Source: Amycolatopsis anabasis
Lineage (GTDB): Bacteria > Actinomycetota > Actinomycetes > Mycobacteriales > Pseudonocardiaceae
Reading direction: 5' to 3'
DNA length: 64,000 nucleotides
Assembly (NCBI RefSeq): GCF_009765355.1
Contig: NZ_VTHK01000021.1
Coordinates: 89,003 to 153,002, forward strand
Part shown: positions 41,917 through 49,703 of the stretch, piece after piece
How positions within the stretch are numbered: the stretch's first letter is position 1
How the letters are laid out: every line of letters starts with the position of its first letter
Position numbers and translations under genes: made by a program
The notes under the pieces: generated by a model
Seen by the model: only the letters and a program-made list of their open reading frames with translations
What the model was told of the DNA's origin: nothing
Databases searched by the model: none

Positions 41917-42909
41917 ATGGACCGCGGACTTCCCGACGACTACACCGTGCGCGTCGCGCTCGCGCTGGCCGTGCGCGCGCCTTCGGTGCACAATTCCCAG
42001 CCCTGGCAGTGGCGGATCGGTGACCGCTCGCTGCACCTCTACGCCGACCCCGGACTCCGGCTGCGCGAAACCGACCCGGACGGGCACGACCTGCTGCTGT
42101 CCTGCGGCGCCACCCTGCACCACCTCCGTATCGCCTTCGCCGCCCTGGGCTGGCGCGCCGAGGTGCACCGGCTGCCCATCCCCGACGACCCCGACCACCT
42201 GGCGTCGGTGGAACTGCACCGCCACGATCCCACGCCGGAGGAAATCGCACTCGCGGCGGCGATTCCACGCCGCAGAACGGATCGCCGCCGATACAGCTCC
42301 TGGCCCGTACCGGGGAACCGGATCGCCGCCCTGACCGAACGGGCCGCCGCCGAAGGCACCGTGCTCAAGGCGGTCACCGGGCCGCAACCGCGCTACCACC
42401 TGACCCAAGCGATCACCGAAGCAGCCAGTGCCCACGCCACCAATCCCGCCTACCAGGTCGAACTCGCCGCGTGGAGCGGACGGCACGGCTCCCCTGACGG
42501 GGTACCCGCCGCGAACGCCCCAGCCGCCGATCCCCACGGCGCGGTGGCCATGCGCCAGTTCGCCGATCCCCGGCTCCGGCAACCGACCGGATCCCTGGAC
42601 GAGACCGACGAATCGGTCCTGCTCGTGCTCGGCACCGCATCCGACGACCGGCTGTCCCGGCTGCGCGCGGGCGAGGCGACCAGCGCCGTCCTGCTCACCG
42701 CGACCGACCTCGGCCTCGCCAGCTGCCCGCTCACCGAACCCCTCGACCTTCGCGACACCCGGCACCAGGTCCGCGACCAGGTCCTCGACGGCGGAAGCTG
42801 CCCCCAGATGGTGTTCAGAATCGGCTGGGCCGCGGTGAACGCCGACCCGCTCCCCGCCACACCCCGGCGCCCGCTCGACGACGTCGTGTCCCACCTCGCG
42901 ACGCAGTAA
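41917..42909 (+). CDS. Acg-type nitroreductase-family protein
   Basis: This 330-residue third member of the family has RVALALAVRAPSVHNSQPWQ, LLSCGATLHHLRIAFAALGW, RRRTDRRRYSSWPVPGNRIA and SCPQMVFRIGWA, spaced like the paralogues at 28-30 kb. The ATG at 41917 follows CGGAGG; the long upstream frame is antisense of the Usp. It heads a three-gene run with the Ddn-like gene and a secreted protein. The likely cofactor is FMN; physiological substrate unknown. Confidence 0.85.
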   Translation: MDRGLPDDYTVRVALALAVRAPSVHNSQPWQWRIGDRSLHLYADPGLRLRETDPDGHDLLLSCGATLHHLRIAFAALGWRAEVHRLPIPDDPDHLASVELHRHDPTPEEIALAAAIPRRRTDRRRYSSWPVPGNRIAALTERAAAEGTVLKAVTGPQPRYHLTQAITEAASAHATNPAYQVELAAWSGRHGSPDGVPAANAPAADPHGAVAMRQFADPRLRQPTGSLDETDESVLLVLGTASDDRLSRLRAGEATSAVLLTATDLGLASCPLTEPLDLRDTRHQVRDQVLDGGSCPQMVFRIGWAAVNADPLPATPRRPLDDVVSHLATQ

Positions 42910-42948
42910 CGCTTCCAGGCAGCCCGAAGGCAATGGAGATGGCACCCT

Positions 42949-43467
42949 GTGATCACTTCGATCCACCGATGGCTGTACCGGAATGGGCGGCCGAACCGCC
43001 CGGCTCGGCTGCTCAACCGGATCTGGGCCCGCCTTCATTCCGCCGGGATCCGGCCGAACCGGCTGGTGACGCTCGAAGTGCCCGGCCGCCGCACCAGGCG
43101 CACCACCGCGGTCCCCTTGGCCCTCGCCGAGCACGAGGGGGAACGCTATCTCGTGGCGATACTGGGCGCGGACACCCATTGGGTGCGCAACGTCCACGCG
43201 AACGGAAATCGGGGGGTACTGAGGCGTGGCCGCCGGGAAACCGTCCAACTCGAAGAAGTCGATCCTGGGGACAGTGCGCCGATTCTGCGTCACTACCTGA
43301 CCTGCGCGCCGGGCGCCCGGCCCCACCTTCCGGTGGACCAGCGCGCCGCGCTCGAAGACTTCGAGCGGATCGCACCGCAATTCCCGGTCTTCCGACTCTC
43401 CACGGACATTCCGGTGACTGAGAAGAACCCTAGAGACGATTTCGAATCAGGTGAGGAGAGAACATGA
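42949..43467 (+). CDS. Ddn-like F420-dependent nitroreductase/quinone reductase family protein
   Basis: This 172-residue protein matches the deazaflavin (F420)-dependent Ddn family: a basic N-terminal helix, VTLEVPGRRTRRTTAVPLAL, GERYLVAILGADTHWVRNVH and NGNRGVLRRGRRETVQLEEV. Ddn proteins reduce quinones with F420H2 and are DosR-induced in M. tuberculosis. It begins with GTG 39 bases after the nitroreductase and its stop overlaps the next ATG, so it forms an operon with the secreted protein. Confidence 0.82.
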   Translation: MITSIHRWLYRNGRPNRPARLLNRIWARLHSAGIRPNRLVTLEVPGRRTRRTTAVPLALAEHEGERYLVAILGADTHWVRNVHANGNRGVLRRGRRETVQLEEVDPGDSAPILRHYLTCAPGARPHLPVDQRAALEDFERIAPQFPVFRLSTDIPVTEKNPRDDFESGEERT

Positions 43468-44252
43468 AACCGGTGAGAAATGTCAAGCGAAGATCCAGGC
43501 TTTTCGCGATCGTCGCCGCAGCGGTATTGGCGGTGTTGTGGTCCGGTGGGGCGCCGACTTCCACCGCGGCCGAAGCCAGGCCCGGTTTTGTCGAGGTCAG
43601 GTACGACGGTGGGCTTTGGTACTACGAACACACGGATTTCGGATTCGTGGGGTACTGGCTGGGCGCCGGTTGGGACCGCACCTCCCTGGTCGCGCTCGTC
43701 GATCCCCGGGGCCTGCTCGCCGAGGTCAAGGACGGCGCTCTTCGCCTCTGGCACCTGAACCTGGCGAACCACGAACTCGCGTTCGTCGCGGACGTGATGC
43801 ACGGCTGGGAGAACGCGCGGCTGATCACCGGGGCCGGGGACGTCAATGGCGATGCCGTCCCGGATTTCGTGGAGGTCAACACGGCGGGTGAACTGATGCT
43901 CTGGCTGGGGCGGGGCACCGGCTTCGTGAACGCCGGCGTCCGCAGCTGGGGATGGCAGAACGCCAGGCAGATCACCGGCTCCGGGCAGAACAGGTTCGTG
44001 GAGATCAAGACCAACGGCGAACTCTGGTCGTGGACGATCCCCCACCCGAACCCGACGGAACCCTGGTGGGCGCTGGGATACCAGACCATGGCGGGTTGGG
44101 GTAACGTCCGGCTGCTCGGCCCCGACGGGCTCGCGGATTCGTTCGTCTCGGTCCGCTTCGACACCGAACTGGTGCAGTGGACGACCGGTCAAGGGGTGTT
44201 CGCACCGATCTACCACGACTGGGGCTGGGACAACGCCCGATTGCTCGGCTGA
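43464..44252 (+). CDS. Secreted beta-propeller-like protein
   Basis: This 262-residue protein has a basic start (VKRRSRLF), a hydrophobic signal segment (AIVAAAVLAVLWSGGAP) and an Ala-x-Ala-like cleavage region near residue 36. The mature part repeats units of the form GW-x-NAR-L/Q-ITG-G followed by FVEV/FVEI-x-x-x-GEL-x-x-W, typical of FG-GAP/VCBS or tachylectin-like propellers; one unit carries the Asp-rich GDVNGDAVPDFVEV. These bind sugars or metals outside the cell. ATGA overlap with the Ddn-like gene implies co-expression, odd for an exported protein. Function not inferable. Confidence 0.65.
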   Translation: MKPVRNVKRRSRLFAIVAAAVLAVLWSGGAPTSTAAEARPGFVEVRYDGGLWYYEHTDFGFVGYWLGAGWDRTSLVALVDPRGLLAEVKDGALRLWHLNLANHELAFVADVMHGWENARLITGAGDVNGDAVPDFVEVNTAGELMLWLGRGTGFVNAGVRSWGWQNARQITGSGQNRFVEIKTNGELWSWTIPHPNPTEPWWALGYQTMAGWGNVRLLGPDGLADSFVSVRFDTELVQWTTGQGVFAPIYHDWGWDNARLLG

Positions 44253-44261
44253 CGCCCTTTC

Positions 44262-44313
44262 ACGACGATGGCGGGGCCGCGAGCCCAGCTCCGAGCCGCG
44301 GTCCCACCGTCGT
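44262..44313. terminator. Bidirectional hairpin between convergent genes
   Basis: ACGACGATGGCGGGGCCGCG (44262-44281) pairs imperfectly with CGCGGTCCCACCGTCGT (44297-44313). It lies ten bases after the secreted-protein stop and 51 bases before the convergent OsmC-like stop, as expected for a shared terminator. Confidence 0.55.
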
Positions 44314-44363
44314 TCCCGGCTGGGGCGCCAGCCGGACCACGGCTTCCGCGATCCCTTCGGCGA

Positions 44364-44696
44364 TCACCTTGTGCCCGCCCGTAGCCGGGCCTGCTGCTCG
44401 GGCTCCAGCGGTGCGGGCAGCACGACGGTCAGTTCGACCCGCCCCACCCGCGGCGGGTCCGAGCGCATCGACCAGCGGCCCCGCACGGCCAGCCCGTCCG
44501 CCGGAAGTCCCGCCGAGCGGAGGTGGGCGACCCCGTAATGCGCGGCGCAGGCCGAGAGCGCCATCACCAGCAGTTCGACCGGCGTCGGGCCGATCTCGGT
44601 GCCGTCGTCCGAGGGCTGGTCGACGAGGACCAGATGATCCCGTGTCTCGACGCGGAACTTCTCGTCGGCGAGATGAGCGACCGTCACGGTTGCCAT
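44364..44696 (-). CDS. OsmC-family protein, short form
   Basis: This 110-residue protein has the N-terminal OsmC fold: RVETRDHLVLVDQPSDDGTE, IGPTPVELLVMALSACAAHY with the first redox cysteine, then RVELTVVLPAPLEP. Full OsmC/Ohr proteins have about 140 residues and a second cysteine near the C-terminus that forms the peroxidatic pair. Here the chain stops right after EQQARLRAGTR and that cysteine is absent, so peroxidase activity is doubtful; it may be a truncated gene. GGAGAA precedes the ATG. It lies 13 bases behind the Rv1733c-like gene in the same operon. Confidence 0.6.
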   Translation of the reverse strand: MATVTVAHLADEKFRVETRDHLVLVDQPSDDGTEIGPTPVELLVMALSACAAHYGVAHLRSAGLPADGLAVRGRWSMRSDPPRVGRVELTVVLPAPLEPEQQARLRAGTR

Positions 44697-44709
44697 GGTT
44701 CTTCTCCGT

Positions 44710-45309
44710 TCAGTGCCGGGTCCAGTCGCGTTCCACGCGGGCCCATTCGCGTTCCCACCGCGCGTACTGCGCCCGGTTCGCCGTGCCGCGGGCGATCCCG
44801 TAGGTGATGGCGCAGCCGAAGAGCACCCCCAGCCAGACGAGGAAGCCGAAGCTGACCCCGTTGACCGCGGCCTTGGTGGGGGTGCTCGGCGCGTCCACCG
44901 GATTTCCGGCCTCGTCCAGCCAGATCGTCAACCCGGTTCCCGCCACCATGCCCGACTCGGCGGGCACGTCACCGATCCGCGCCGACCCGTCCCGCACGGT
45001 CCACCGGGCCCGCGTCGGCGCGGTCTTCTTGTCGGCGGAGCCGTGCGCACCCGGGCCGGCGGGCGGAGCGTCGGCGAGCAGGGTCGCCTGCGTCTGGTGC
45101 CTGGTGGCCACTTCGTAGTCGGCCACTCGCCGCCCGTCGGCGTAGGTCGCCGATCCCAGCGCCAATGCGAAGGGGACCGCGGCCAGCGCGAGCAGCGTCA
45201 GCAGGATCAGCAGTCCCCCGAGAAGCCGATCGCTCCGGCGCGCCAACGGGTTCCGGCAGGGAACACAGCGCCGCCAGAGCCTGGCGACCGCCGAGTGGGA
45301 CCTGGACAT
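44710..45309 (-). CDS. Rv1733c-like two-helix membrane protein
   Basis: This 199-residue paralogue of the protein at 13.4-14.0 kb has the basic lead CRNPLARRSDRLLGG, helix LLILLTLLALAAVPFALALG, an extracytoplasmic domain with TRARWTVRDGSARIGDVPAE and IWLDEAGNPVDAP, a second helix (FLVWLGVLFGCAITYGIA) and the tail RWEREWARVERDWTRH. AGGAGG lies nine bases before the ATG at 45309. Divergent from the GAPDH operon, with a DosR-like site in the gap. Function unknown. Confidence 0.75.
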   Translation of the reverse strand: MSRSHSAVARLWRRCVPCRNPLARRSDRLLGGLLILLTLLALAAVPFALALGSATYADGRRVADYEVATRHQTQATLLADAPPAGPGAHGSADKKTAPTRARWTVRDGSARIGDVPAESGMVAGTGLTIWLDEAGNPVDAPSTPTKAAVNGVSFGFLVWLGVLFGCAITYGIARGTANRAQYARWEREWARVERDWTRH

Positions 45310-45436
45310 GACCGCTGACCTCCTCGCGAACGGGCGATACCGACGCTTTGAGCATCGTCCGGGGAACCGGAACGGCGAAGGGGACATGGTCACCGAACGA
45401 GATGTCCCTGATCGTGGGCGTTCGTCCCCGGCACCG

Positions 45437-45451
45437 GGGTACTTCGGCCCT
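45437..45451 (+). promoter_or_regulatory. DosR-like operator upstream of GAPDH
   Basis: GGGTACTTCGGCCCT, 61 bases before the GAPDH start, matches the GGGACTTCGGCCCT form with one extra or changed base. Further left in the same gap, GGGACAT (45381-45387) and ATGTCCC (45402-45408) form an inverted repeat. Confidence 0.55.
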
Positions 45452-45512
45452 ACGGCACCGCCCGTGCCCGGGCCAGCATCGACCGCACGGACCCCGTGGA
45501 CGAGGAGCAGTG

Positions 45513-46520
45513 ATGACGGTACGGCTGGGAATCAACGGTTTCGGCAGAATCGGCCGCGACCTTCTGCGATGCGCGCTCGAACGCCCTGACGGGCCCGTCG
45601 ACGTGGTCGCGGTCAACGACGTCACCACCCCGGAAACCCTGGCCCACCTCCTGCAGTACGACTCCACCTATGGCGGGCTCGGCGTTCCGGTCACCGCGCA
45701 CGAGCACGCGATCGACGTTGGCGGCAAACACATCCGCGTCACCAGCGCCGCCGAACCCCGCCAGCTCGACTGGTCGGCATCGGACGTCGATGTGGTGATC
45801 GAGTCCACCGGGCGCTTCCGCACCCGGGAAGCCGCCGCCGAGCACCTGGACGCGGGCGCGCGCAAGGTCGTGATCTCAGCGCCGGGCAAGGGAGTCGACG
45901 CGACGATCGTGCTCGGCGTCAACGAGGACGACTACGACCCCCGTGCCCACCACGTCATCTCCAACGCCTCCTGCACCACCAACTGCGTCGCGCCGATGGT
46001 CAAGGTGCTGCACCAGGCTTTCGGTGTCCGACGTGGACTGATGACCACGATCCACAGCTACACCAACGACCAAGCGTTGCTGGACGGACCGCACAAGGAC
46101 CTGCGGCGGGCCCGCTCGGCGGCGGTGAACCTGATCCCCACCAGCACCGGCGCGGCACGCGCGATCGGCGAGGTCATACCCGAACTCGCCGGAAAGCTCG
46201 ACGGGGTCGCCGTGCGCGTCCCGGTCGAAGACGGATCGCTGACCGACCTGGCGGTCGAACTCGATATGCCGGTGACCGCGGGCCAGGTGAACCACGCCTT
46301 CGCCGAAGCGGCCGCGGGAAGCCTCAAGGGGATCCTGCGCTACACCGAGGCCCCGATCGTCTCCCGCGACATCGTCGGCGATCCCGCCTCCTGCGTGTTC
46401 GACGCGAGCCTGACCAAGACCGAAGACCATCTGGTCAAGGTCTTCGGCTGGTACGACAACGAATGGGGATACGCCCACCGCACCCTCGACCTGGTCGAAC
46501 TCATCGCCCGGCACCTTTAG
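45513..46520 (+). CDS. gap: Glyceraldehyde-3-phosphate dehydrogenase
   Basis: This 335-residue NAD(P)-dependent enzyme interconverts glyceraldehyde 3-phosphate and 1,3-bisphosphoglycerate. It has the dinucleotide fold LGINGFGRIGRDLLRCALER, the catalytic-cysteine motif SNASCTTNCVAPMVKVLHQ, the phosphate site LIPTSTGAARAIG and WYDNEWGYAHRTLDLVELI. ACGAGGAG lies five bases before the ATG. Immediately downstream is a bifunctional FBP aldolase/phosphatase, so this copy probably works in the gluconeogenic direction; a separate housekeeping gap is expected elsewhere in the genome. Confidence 0.93.
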   Translation: MTVRLGINGFGRIGRDLLRCALERPDGPVDVVAVNDVTTPETLAHLLQYDSTYGGLGVPVTAHEHAIDVGGKHIRVTSAAEPRQLDWSASDVDVVIESTGRFRTREAAAEHLDAGARKVVISAPGKGVDATIVLGVNEDDYDPRAHHVISNASCTTNCVAPMVKVLHQAFGVRRGLMTTIHSYTNDQALLDGPHKDLRRARSAAVNLIPTSTGAARAIGEVIPELAGKLDGVAVRVPVEDGSLTDLAVELDMPVTAGQVNHAFAEAAAGSLKGILRYTEAPIVSRDIVGDPASCVFDASLTKTEDHLVKVFGWYDNEWGYAHRTLDLVELIARHL

Positions 46521-46535
46521 GAAGGAGCGGTCACG

Positions 46536-47654
46536 ATGACCACGCTGAGCATCATCAAAGCCGACACCGGCGGTTTCGTCGGGCATTCCGCGGTCCACCC
46601 CGACATGCTCGCGGCCGCCCAGGACGCGCTGCGGACCGCGATCGGCGACGGGCTGCTGATCGACGGGCACGCCGCCAGTTGCGGGGACGACGTTTCCCTG
46701 ATCATGACCCACGAACACGGACCGGACAACGAAGACGTGCACCGGTTCGCGTGGGACCTTTTCCTGGCCACCACCGAGATCGCCAAACGGCTCGGCCTCT
46801 ACGGCGCCGGGCAGGATCTGCTCTCCGACGCGTTCAGCGGAAACCTGCGCGGAATGGGTCCCGGCTACGCCGAACTCGAATTCACCGAACGGCCCAGCGA
46901 ACCGGTGATCTGCTTCCTCGCCGACAAGACCGAGCCCGGCGCGTGGAACCTGCCGCTGTACAAGATGTTCGCCGACCCGTTCAACACCGCCGGACTGGTG
47001 ATCGACGCCAAGATGCACGCCGGATTCCGGTTCGAGGTCTACGACCTGTACCAGGAGAAGCGCATCACCTTCGACTGCCCCGAACAGCTCTACGACCTGC
47101 TCATGTACGTCGGCGCCCCCGCCCGCTACGTCGTGCACGCCGTGGCGTCCAAGACGCTGGACGAGCAGGCCGCGGCGACCTCGACCCAGCGACTCTCGCT
47201 GATCGCGGGCAAGTACGTGGGCAAGGACGATCCGGTGATGATCGTGCGCTGCCAGTCCGGCCTGCCCGCCGTCGGCGAGGTCCTCGAACCGTTCGCCTTC
47301 CCGTACTCCGTGGCCGGGTGCATGCGCGGCTCGCACCACGCGCCGCTCCTGCCGGTGTCGCTGGGCCAGGCACATCCGGCGCGGTTCGACGGCCCGCCGC
47401 GAGCGGTCGCGCTCGGCTTCCAGATCAAGGACGGCAAGCTGATCGGCCCGCGCGACCTGTTCGACGACCCGTCGTTCGACCGCGCCCGCGACCAGGCCAA
47501 CGTGGTCATGGACTACCTGCGGCGGCACGGGCCGTTCGAACCCCACCGGTGGCCGCTGGAAGACCTCGAATACACCACCATGCGCACCCTCGAGGAACGC
47601 CTGGCCGACCGGTGGCAGCCGATGCCGGACCTCCCGGTTCCGGCCCCCACGTAG
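46536..47654 (+). CDS. Bifunctional fructose-1,6-bisphosphate aldolase/phosphatase (archaeal type)
   Basis: This 372-residue protein matches the archaeal type V FBP aldolase/phosphatase: LSIIKADTGGFVGHSAVHPD, the metal site SCGDDVSLIMTHEHG, LGLYGAGQDLLSDAFSGNLR, EFTERPSEPVICFLADKTEP and AGCMRGSHHAPLLPVS. One active site converts triose phosphates through FBP to fructose 6-phosphate, making gluconeogenesis one-way. The enzyme is typical of archaea and some deep or thermophilic bacteria and is uncommon in mesophilic Actinobacteria. It lies 15 bases after gap, in one operon. Its product is the phosphoketolase substrate. Confidence 0.88.
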   Translation: MTTLSIIKADTGGFVGHSAVHPDMLAAAQDALRTAIGDGLLIDGHAASCGDDVSLIMTHEHGPDNEDVHRFAWDLFLATTEIAKRLGLYGAGQDLLSDAFSGNLRGMGPGYAELEFTERPSEPVICFLADKTEPGAWNLPLYKMFADPFNTAGLVIDAKMHAGFRFEVYDLYQEKRITFDCPEQLYDLLMYVGAPARYVVHAVASKTLDEQAAATSTQRLSLIAGKYVGKDDPVMIVRCQSGLPAVGEVLEPFAFPYSVAGCMRGSHHAPLLPVSLGQAHPARFDGPPRAVALGFQIKDGKLIGPRDLFDDPSFDRARDQANVVMDYLRRHGPFEPHRWPLEDLEYTTMRTLEERLADRWQPMPDLPVPAPT

Positions 47655-47670
47655 GAACCGGAGGGCAGCG

Positions 47671-48819
47671 ATGTTCCGGAATACCGTCCCGCTCGGGCGA
47701 TTCGGTGGCATCCCGGTGGGGGCGCACTGGTCGGTAGTGGTCGTGGTCGTGTTGATCGCCCAGGTGCTCGCGGTGACGGTACTGCCCGGCACGGTGCCGG
47801 ACACGAGCCGGGTCTGGCACTGGTTCACCGCGACCGTCACCGCACTCTGCTTCGTCGCCTCGCTGCTCGCCCACGAACTCGCCCACGCCGTCACCGCCCG
47901 CCGCCACGGCGTCCGGGTCAAGCGGATCACCTTGTGGATGCTCGGCGGCGCCGCCGAACTCGAGGATGAACCGGCCACGCCGAAAGCGGACTTCGCCATC
48001 GCCGTGGCCGGGCCGGCGGCCAGCGCGCTCATCGGCGGCGCCTGCTGGGGCCTGGCCGTACTGCTCGGCGGCTTGCTACCCGCGGTCGCCAGCGCCGGGC
48101 TGGTGTGGCTCGGCTTCACCAACGGCCTGCTCGCGGCGTTCAACCTGCTCCCCGGCGCGCCCCTGGACGGCGGCCGCATCCTGCGCGCCGCGCTGTGGAA
48201 GCGCACCGGCGACCGGGCGCGCGCCGCCGCCACGGCCACCCGGACCGGGCAGGCACTCGGCGGCGGGCTGATCGCCTTCGGCCTCGCCCAAGCGCTGCTG
48301 CTCGGCCAGCTCTCCGGCCTCTGGACCGCTGTCGTCGGCTGGTTCCTGATCGCCGCCGCCCAACTCGAACTCGCCGGGAACACCCTGCGGGAACGGCTCG
48401 GCGACGTCCCGGTCCGATCGGTGATGGCCCTCGACCCGGTCATCGCGCCGGGCTGGATGACCGTCCAGGCCTTCCTCGACCGGATCGCCGTCTTCGCCCG
48501 CCACCGGGTGTTCCCGGTCCTCGCGTTCGAGGGCGCACCCCTCGGCGTGGTCAGCCTGGAAGACCTCACCCGAATGTCCATTCAGGACCGGATGACCACC
48601 CGAGTCGCCGAAGTCTGCCGCAGGGTTCCCGAAATCGTCACGGCCCGCAGCGACGACCGGCTCGTGGATGTCGTCACCAAGTCCGCACCGCGCGCGGGGA
48701 AGGACCTCATCCTCGTCGTCGACGACGACACGCTCGTCGGCGTGATCGCCGCCGGAGACGTCGCCCGGGTGCTGGAACTCGCCGCCCTCGGCTGCCACGT
48801 GCCCGATCCGGCGAACTAA
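47671..48819 (+). CDS. Site-2 protease (M50) with CBS pair, Rv2625c-like
   Basis: This 382-residue membrane metalloprotease has the zinc motif LLAHELAHAVTARRHGVRVK, the second metal-ligand segment FNLLPGAPLDGGRILRAALW and six hydrophobic segments, followed by a cytoplasmic CBS pair (PVRSVMALDPVIAPGWMTVQ to the end). This is the SpoIVFB-like class; M. tuberculosis Rv2625c, a DosR regulon gene, has the same build. CBS domains may link proteolysis to nucleotide levels. It follows the FBP aldolase/phosphatase by 16 bases. The substrate, probably a membrane-bound regulator, is unknown. Confidence 0.85.
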   Translation: MFRNTVPLGRFGGIPVGAHWSVVVVVVLIAQVLAVTVLPGTVPDTSRVWHWFTATVTALCFVASLLAHELAHAVTARRHGVRVKRITLWMLGGAAELEDEPATPKADFAIAVAGPAASALIGGACWGLAVLLGGLLPAVASAGLVWLGFTNGLLAAFNLLPGAPLDGGRILRAALWKRTGDRARAAATATRTGQALGGGLIAFGLAQALLLGQLSGLWTAVVGWFLIAAAQLELAGNTLRERLGDVPVRSVMALDPVIAPGWMTVQAFLDRIAVFARHRVFPVLAFEGAPLGVVSLEDLTRMSIQDRMTTRVAEVCRRVPEIVTARSDDRLVDVVTKSAPRAGKDLILVVDDDTLVGVIAAGDVARVLELAALGCHVPDPAN

Positions 48820-48956
48820 CGTCACGAAGGCGAAGTGCCCGGATCAGCATCTCCCGCACGATCTCCGCGCGCGGTTCTGTCCACAATAGACTTACTGTCT
48901 CAGGACGCGTCAGCGGCGGCGATCATCGCCCGCGAAGGCGCATACTTGGAAGTACG

Positions 48957-49703
48957 ATGAACACGGTCACCGCCCCCGCACCCGCATTCCCTCCTCAAGT
49001 TTCGTTGCGCCAGCGCGTTCCGGCCGCTCTGGCCGCGGTCCTGGTGCTGGCCGCGGCGACCACGCTGGCCAACCGCGTGCTGCCCGGCTGGGCGTACCCG
49101 GTGTGTGGTGTGGTCACCGTCGCCGCGCTGATCACGCTCGCCCGGCTGTCCGGGCTACGCTGGAGCGCCCTCGGGCTGGCCCGGCGGCACCTGCGCCGGT
49201 CCACGGTCGTCGGGCTGATCGGACTCGGCCTGGTCGGGCTCGGTTTCGGCATCGCGCTAGCCGTGCCGTCGCTGCGCGTCCTGTTCCAGGACGGGCGCAT
49301 CGGCAGCCCCGGCTTCGGGCAGCTGCTCTGGCTGGCGGCGATCCGCATCCCGCTCGGCACCGTGCTGGTCGAAGAGGTCGCCTTCCGAGGTGTGCTCCCC
49401 GCGCTGCTCGGCGCCGGGGAGCGCTGGCGCTGGGCTCCGGTGCTGGGCGCCGCGGGCCTGTTCGGGCTGTGGCATCTGCTGCCCTCGCTCGCGCTGGTGC
49501 GGAACGCGGCCGTGCACGCCACGTTCGGCGGCCTGCCGCTCGCGGTCGTCTCGGTCCTCGCGATGGTCGCCGCCGCCGGTGCCGGGGTGTTCCTGCACTG
49601 GTGGCGGCACACCGGGCGCGGGCTGCTCACTCCGATGCTCGTCCATCTGGCGACCAACTCGGGCGGCCTCGTCATCGCCTGGTGGGCCCTCGCCCTGCGT
49701 TGA
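48957..49703 (+). CDS. CPBP-family intramembrane metalloprotease
   Basis: This 248-residue protein has about seven hydrophobic segments and the CPBP motifs LVEEVAFRGVLPALLGAGER, GLFGLWHLLPS and LTPMLVHLATNSGG, which hold the catalytic Glu-Glu and His residues. It may process prenylated or membrane peptides. It has no strong ribosome site; GTACG precedes the ATG, and the roughly 137-base gap after the site-2 protease may carry its own promoter (CACAATAGACTTACTGTCTC). Its last 447 bases are overlapped antisense by an open frame from the acyltransferase gene. Confidence 0.75.
   Translation: MNTVTAPAPAFPPQVSLRQRVPAALAAVLVLAAATTLANRVLPGWAYPVCGVVTVAALITLARLSGLRWSALGLARRHLRRSTVVGLIGLGLVGLGFGIALAVPSLRVLFQDGRIGSPGFGQLLWLAAIRIPLGTVLVEEVAFRGVLPALLGAGERWRWAPVLGAAGLFGLWHLLPSLALVRNAAVHATFGGLPLAVVSVLAMVAAAGAGVFLHWWRHTGRGLLTPMLVHLATNSGGLVIAWWALALR

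Noticed and set aside
45876..48581. A 901-codon minus-strand open frame
   Set aside because: Antisense to gap, the FBP aldolase/phosphatase and the site-2 protease, which carry catalytic motifs. No ribosome site and no recognisable domain.
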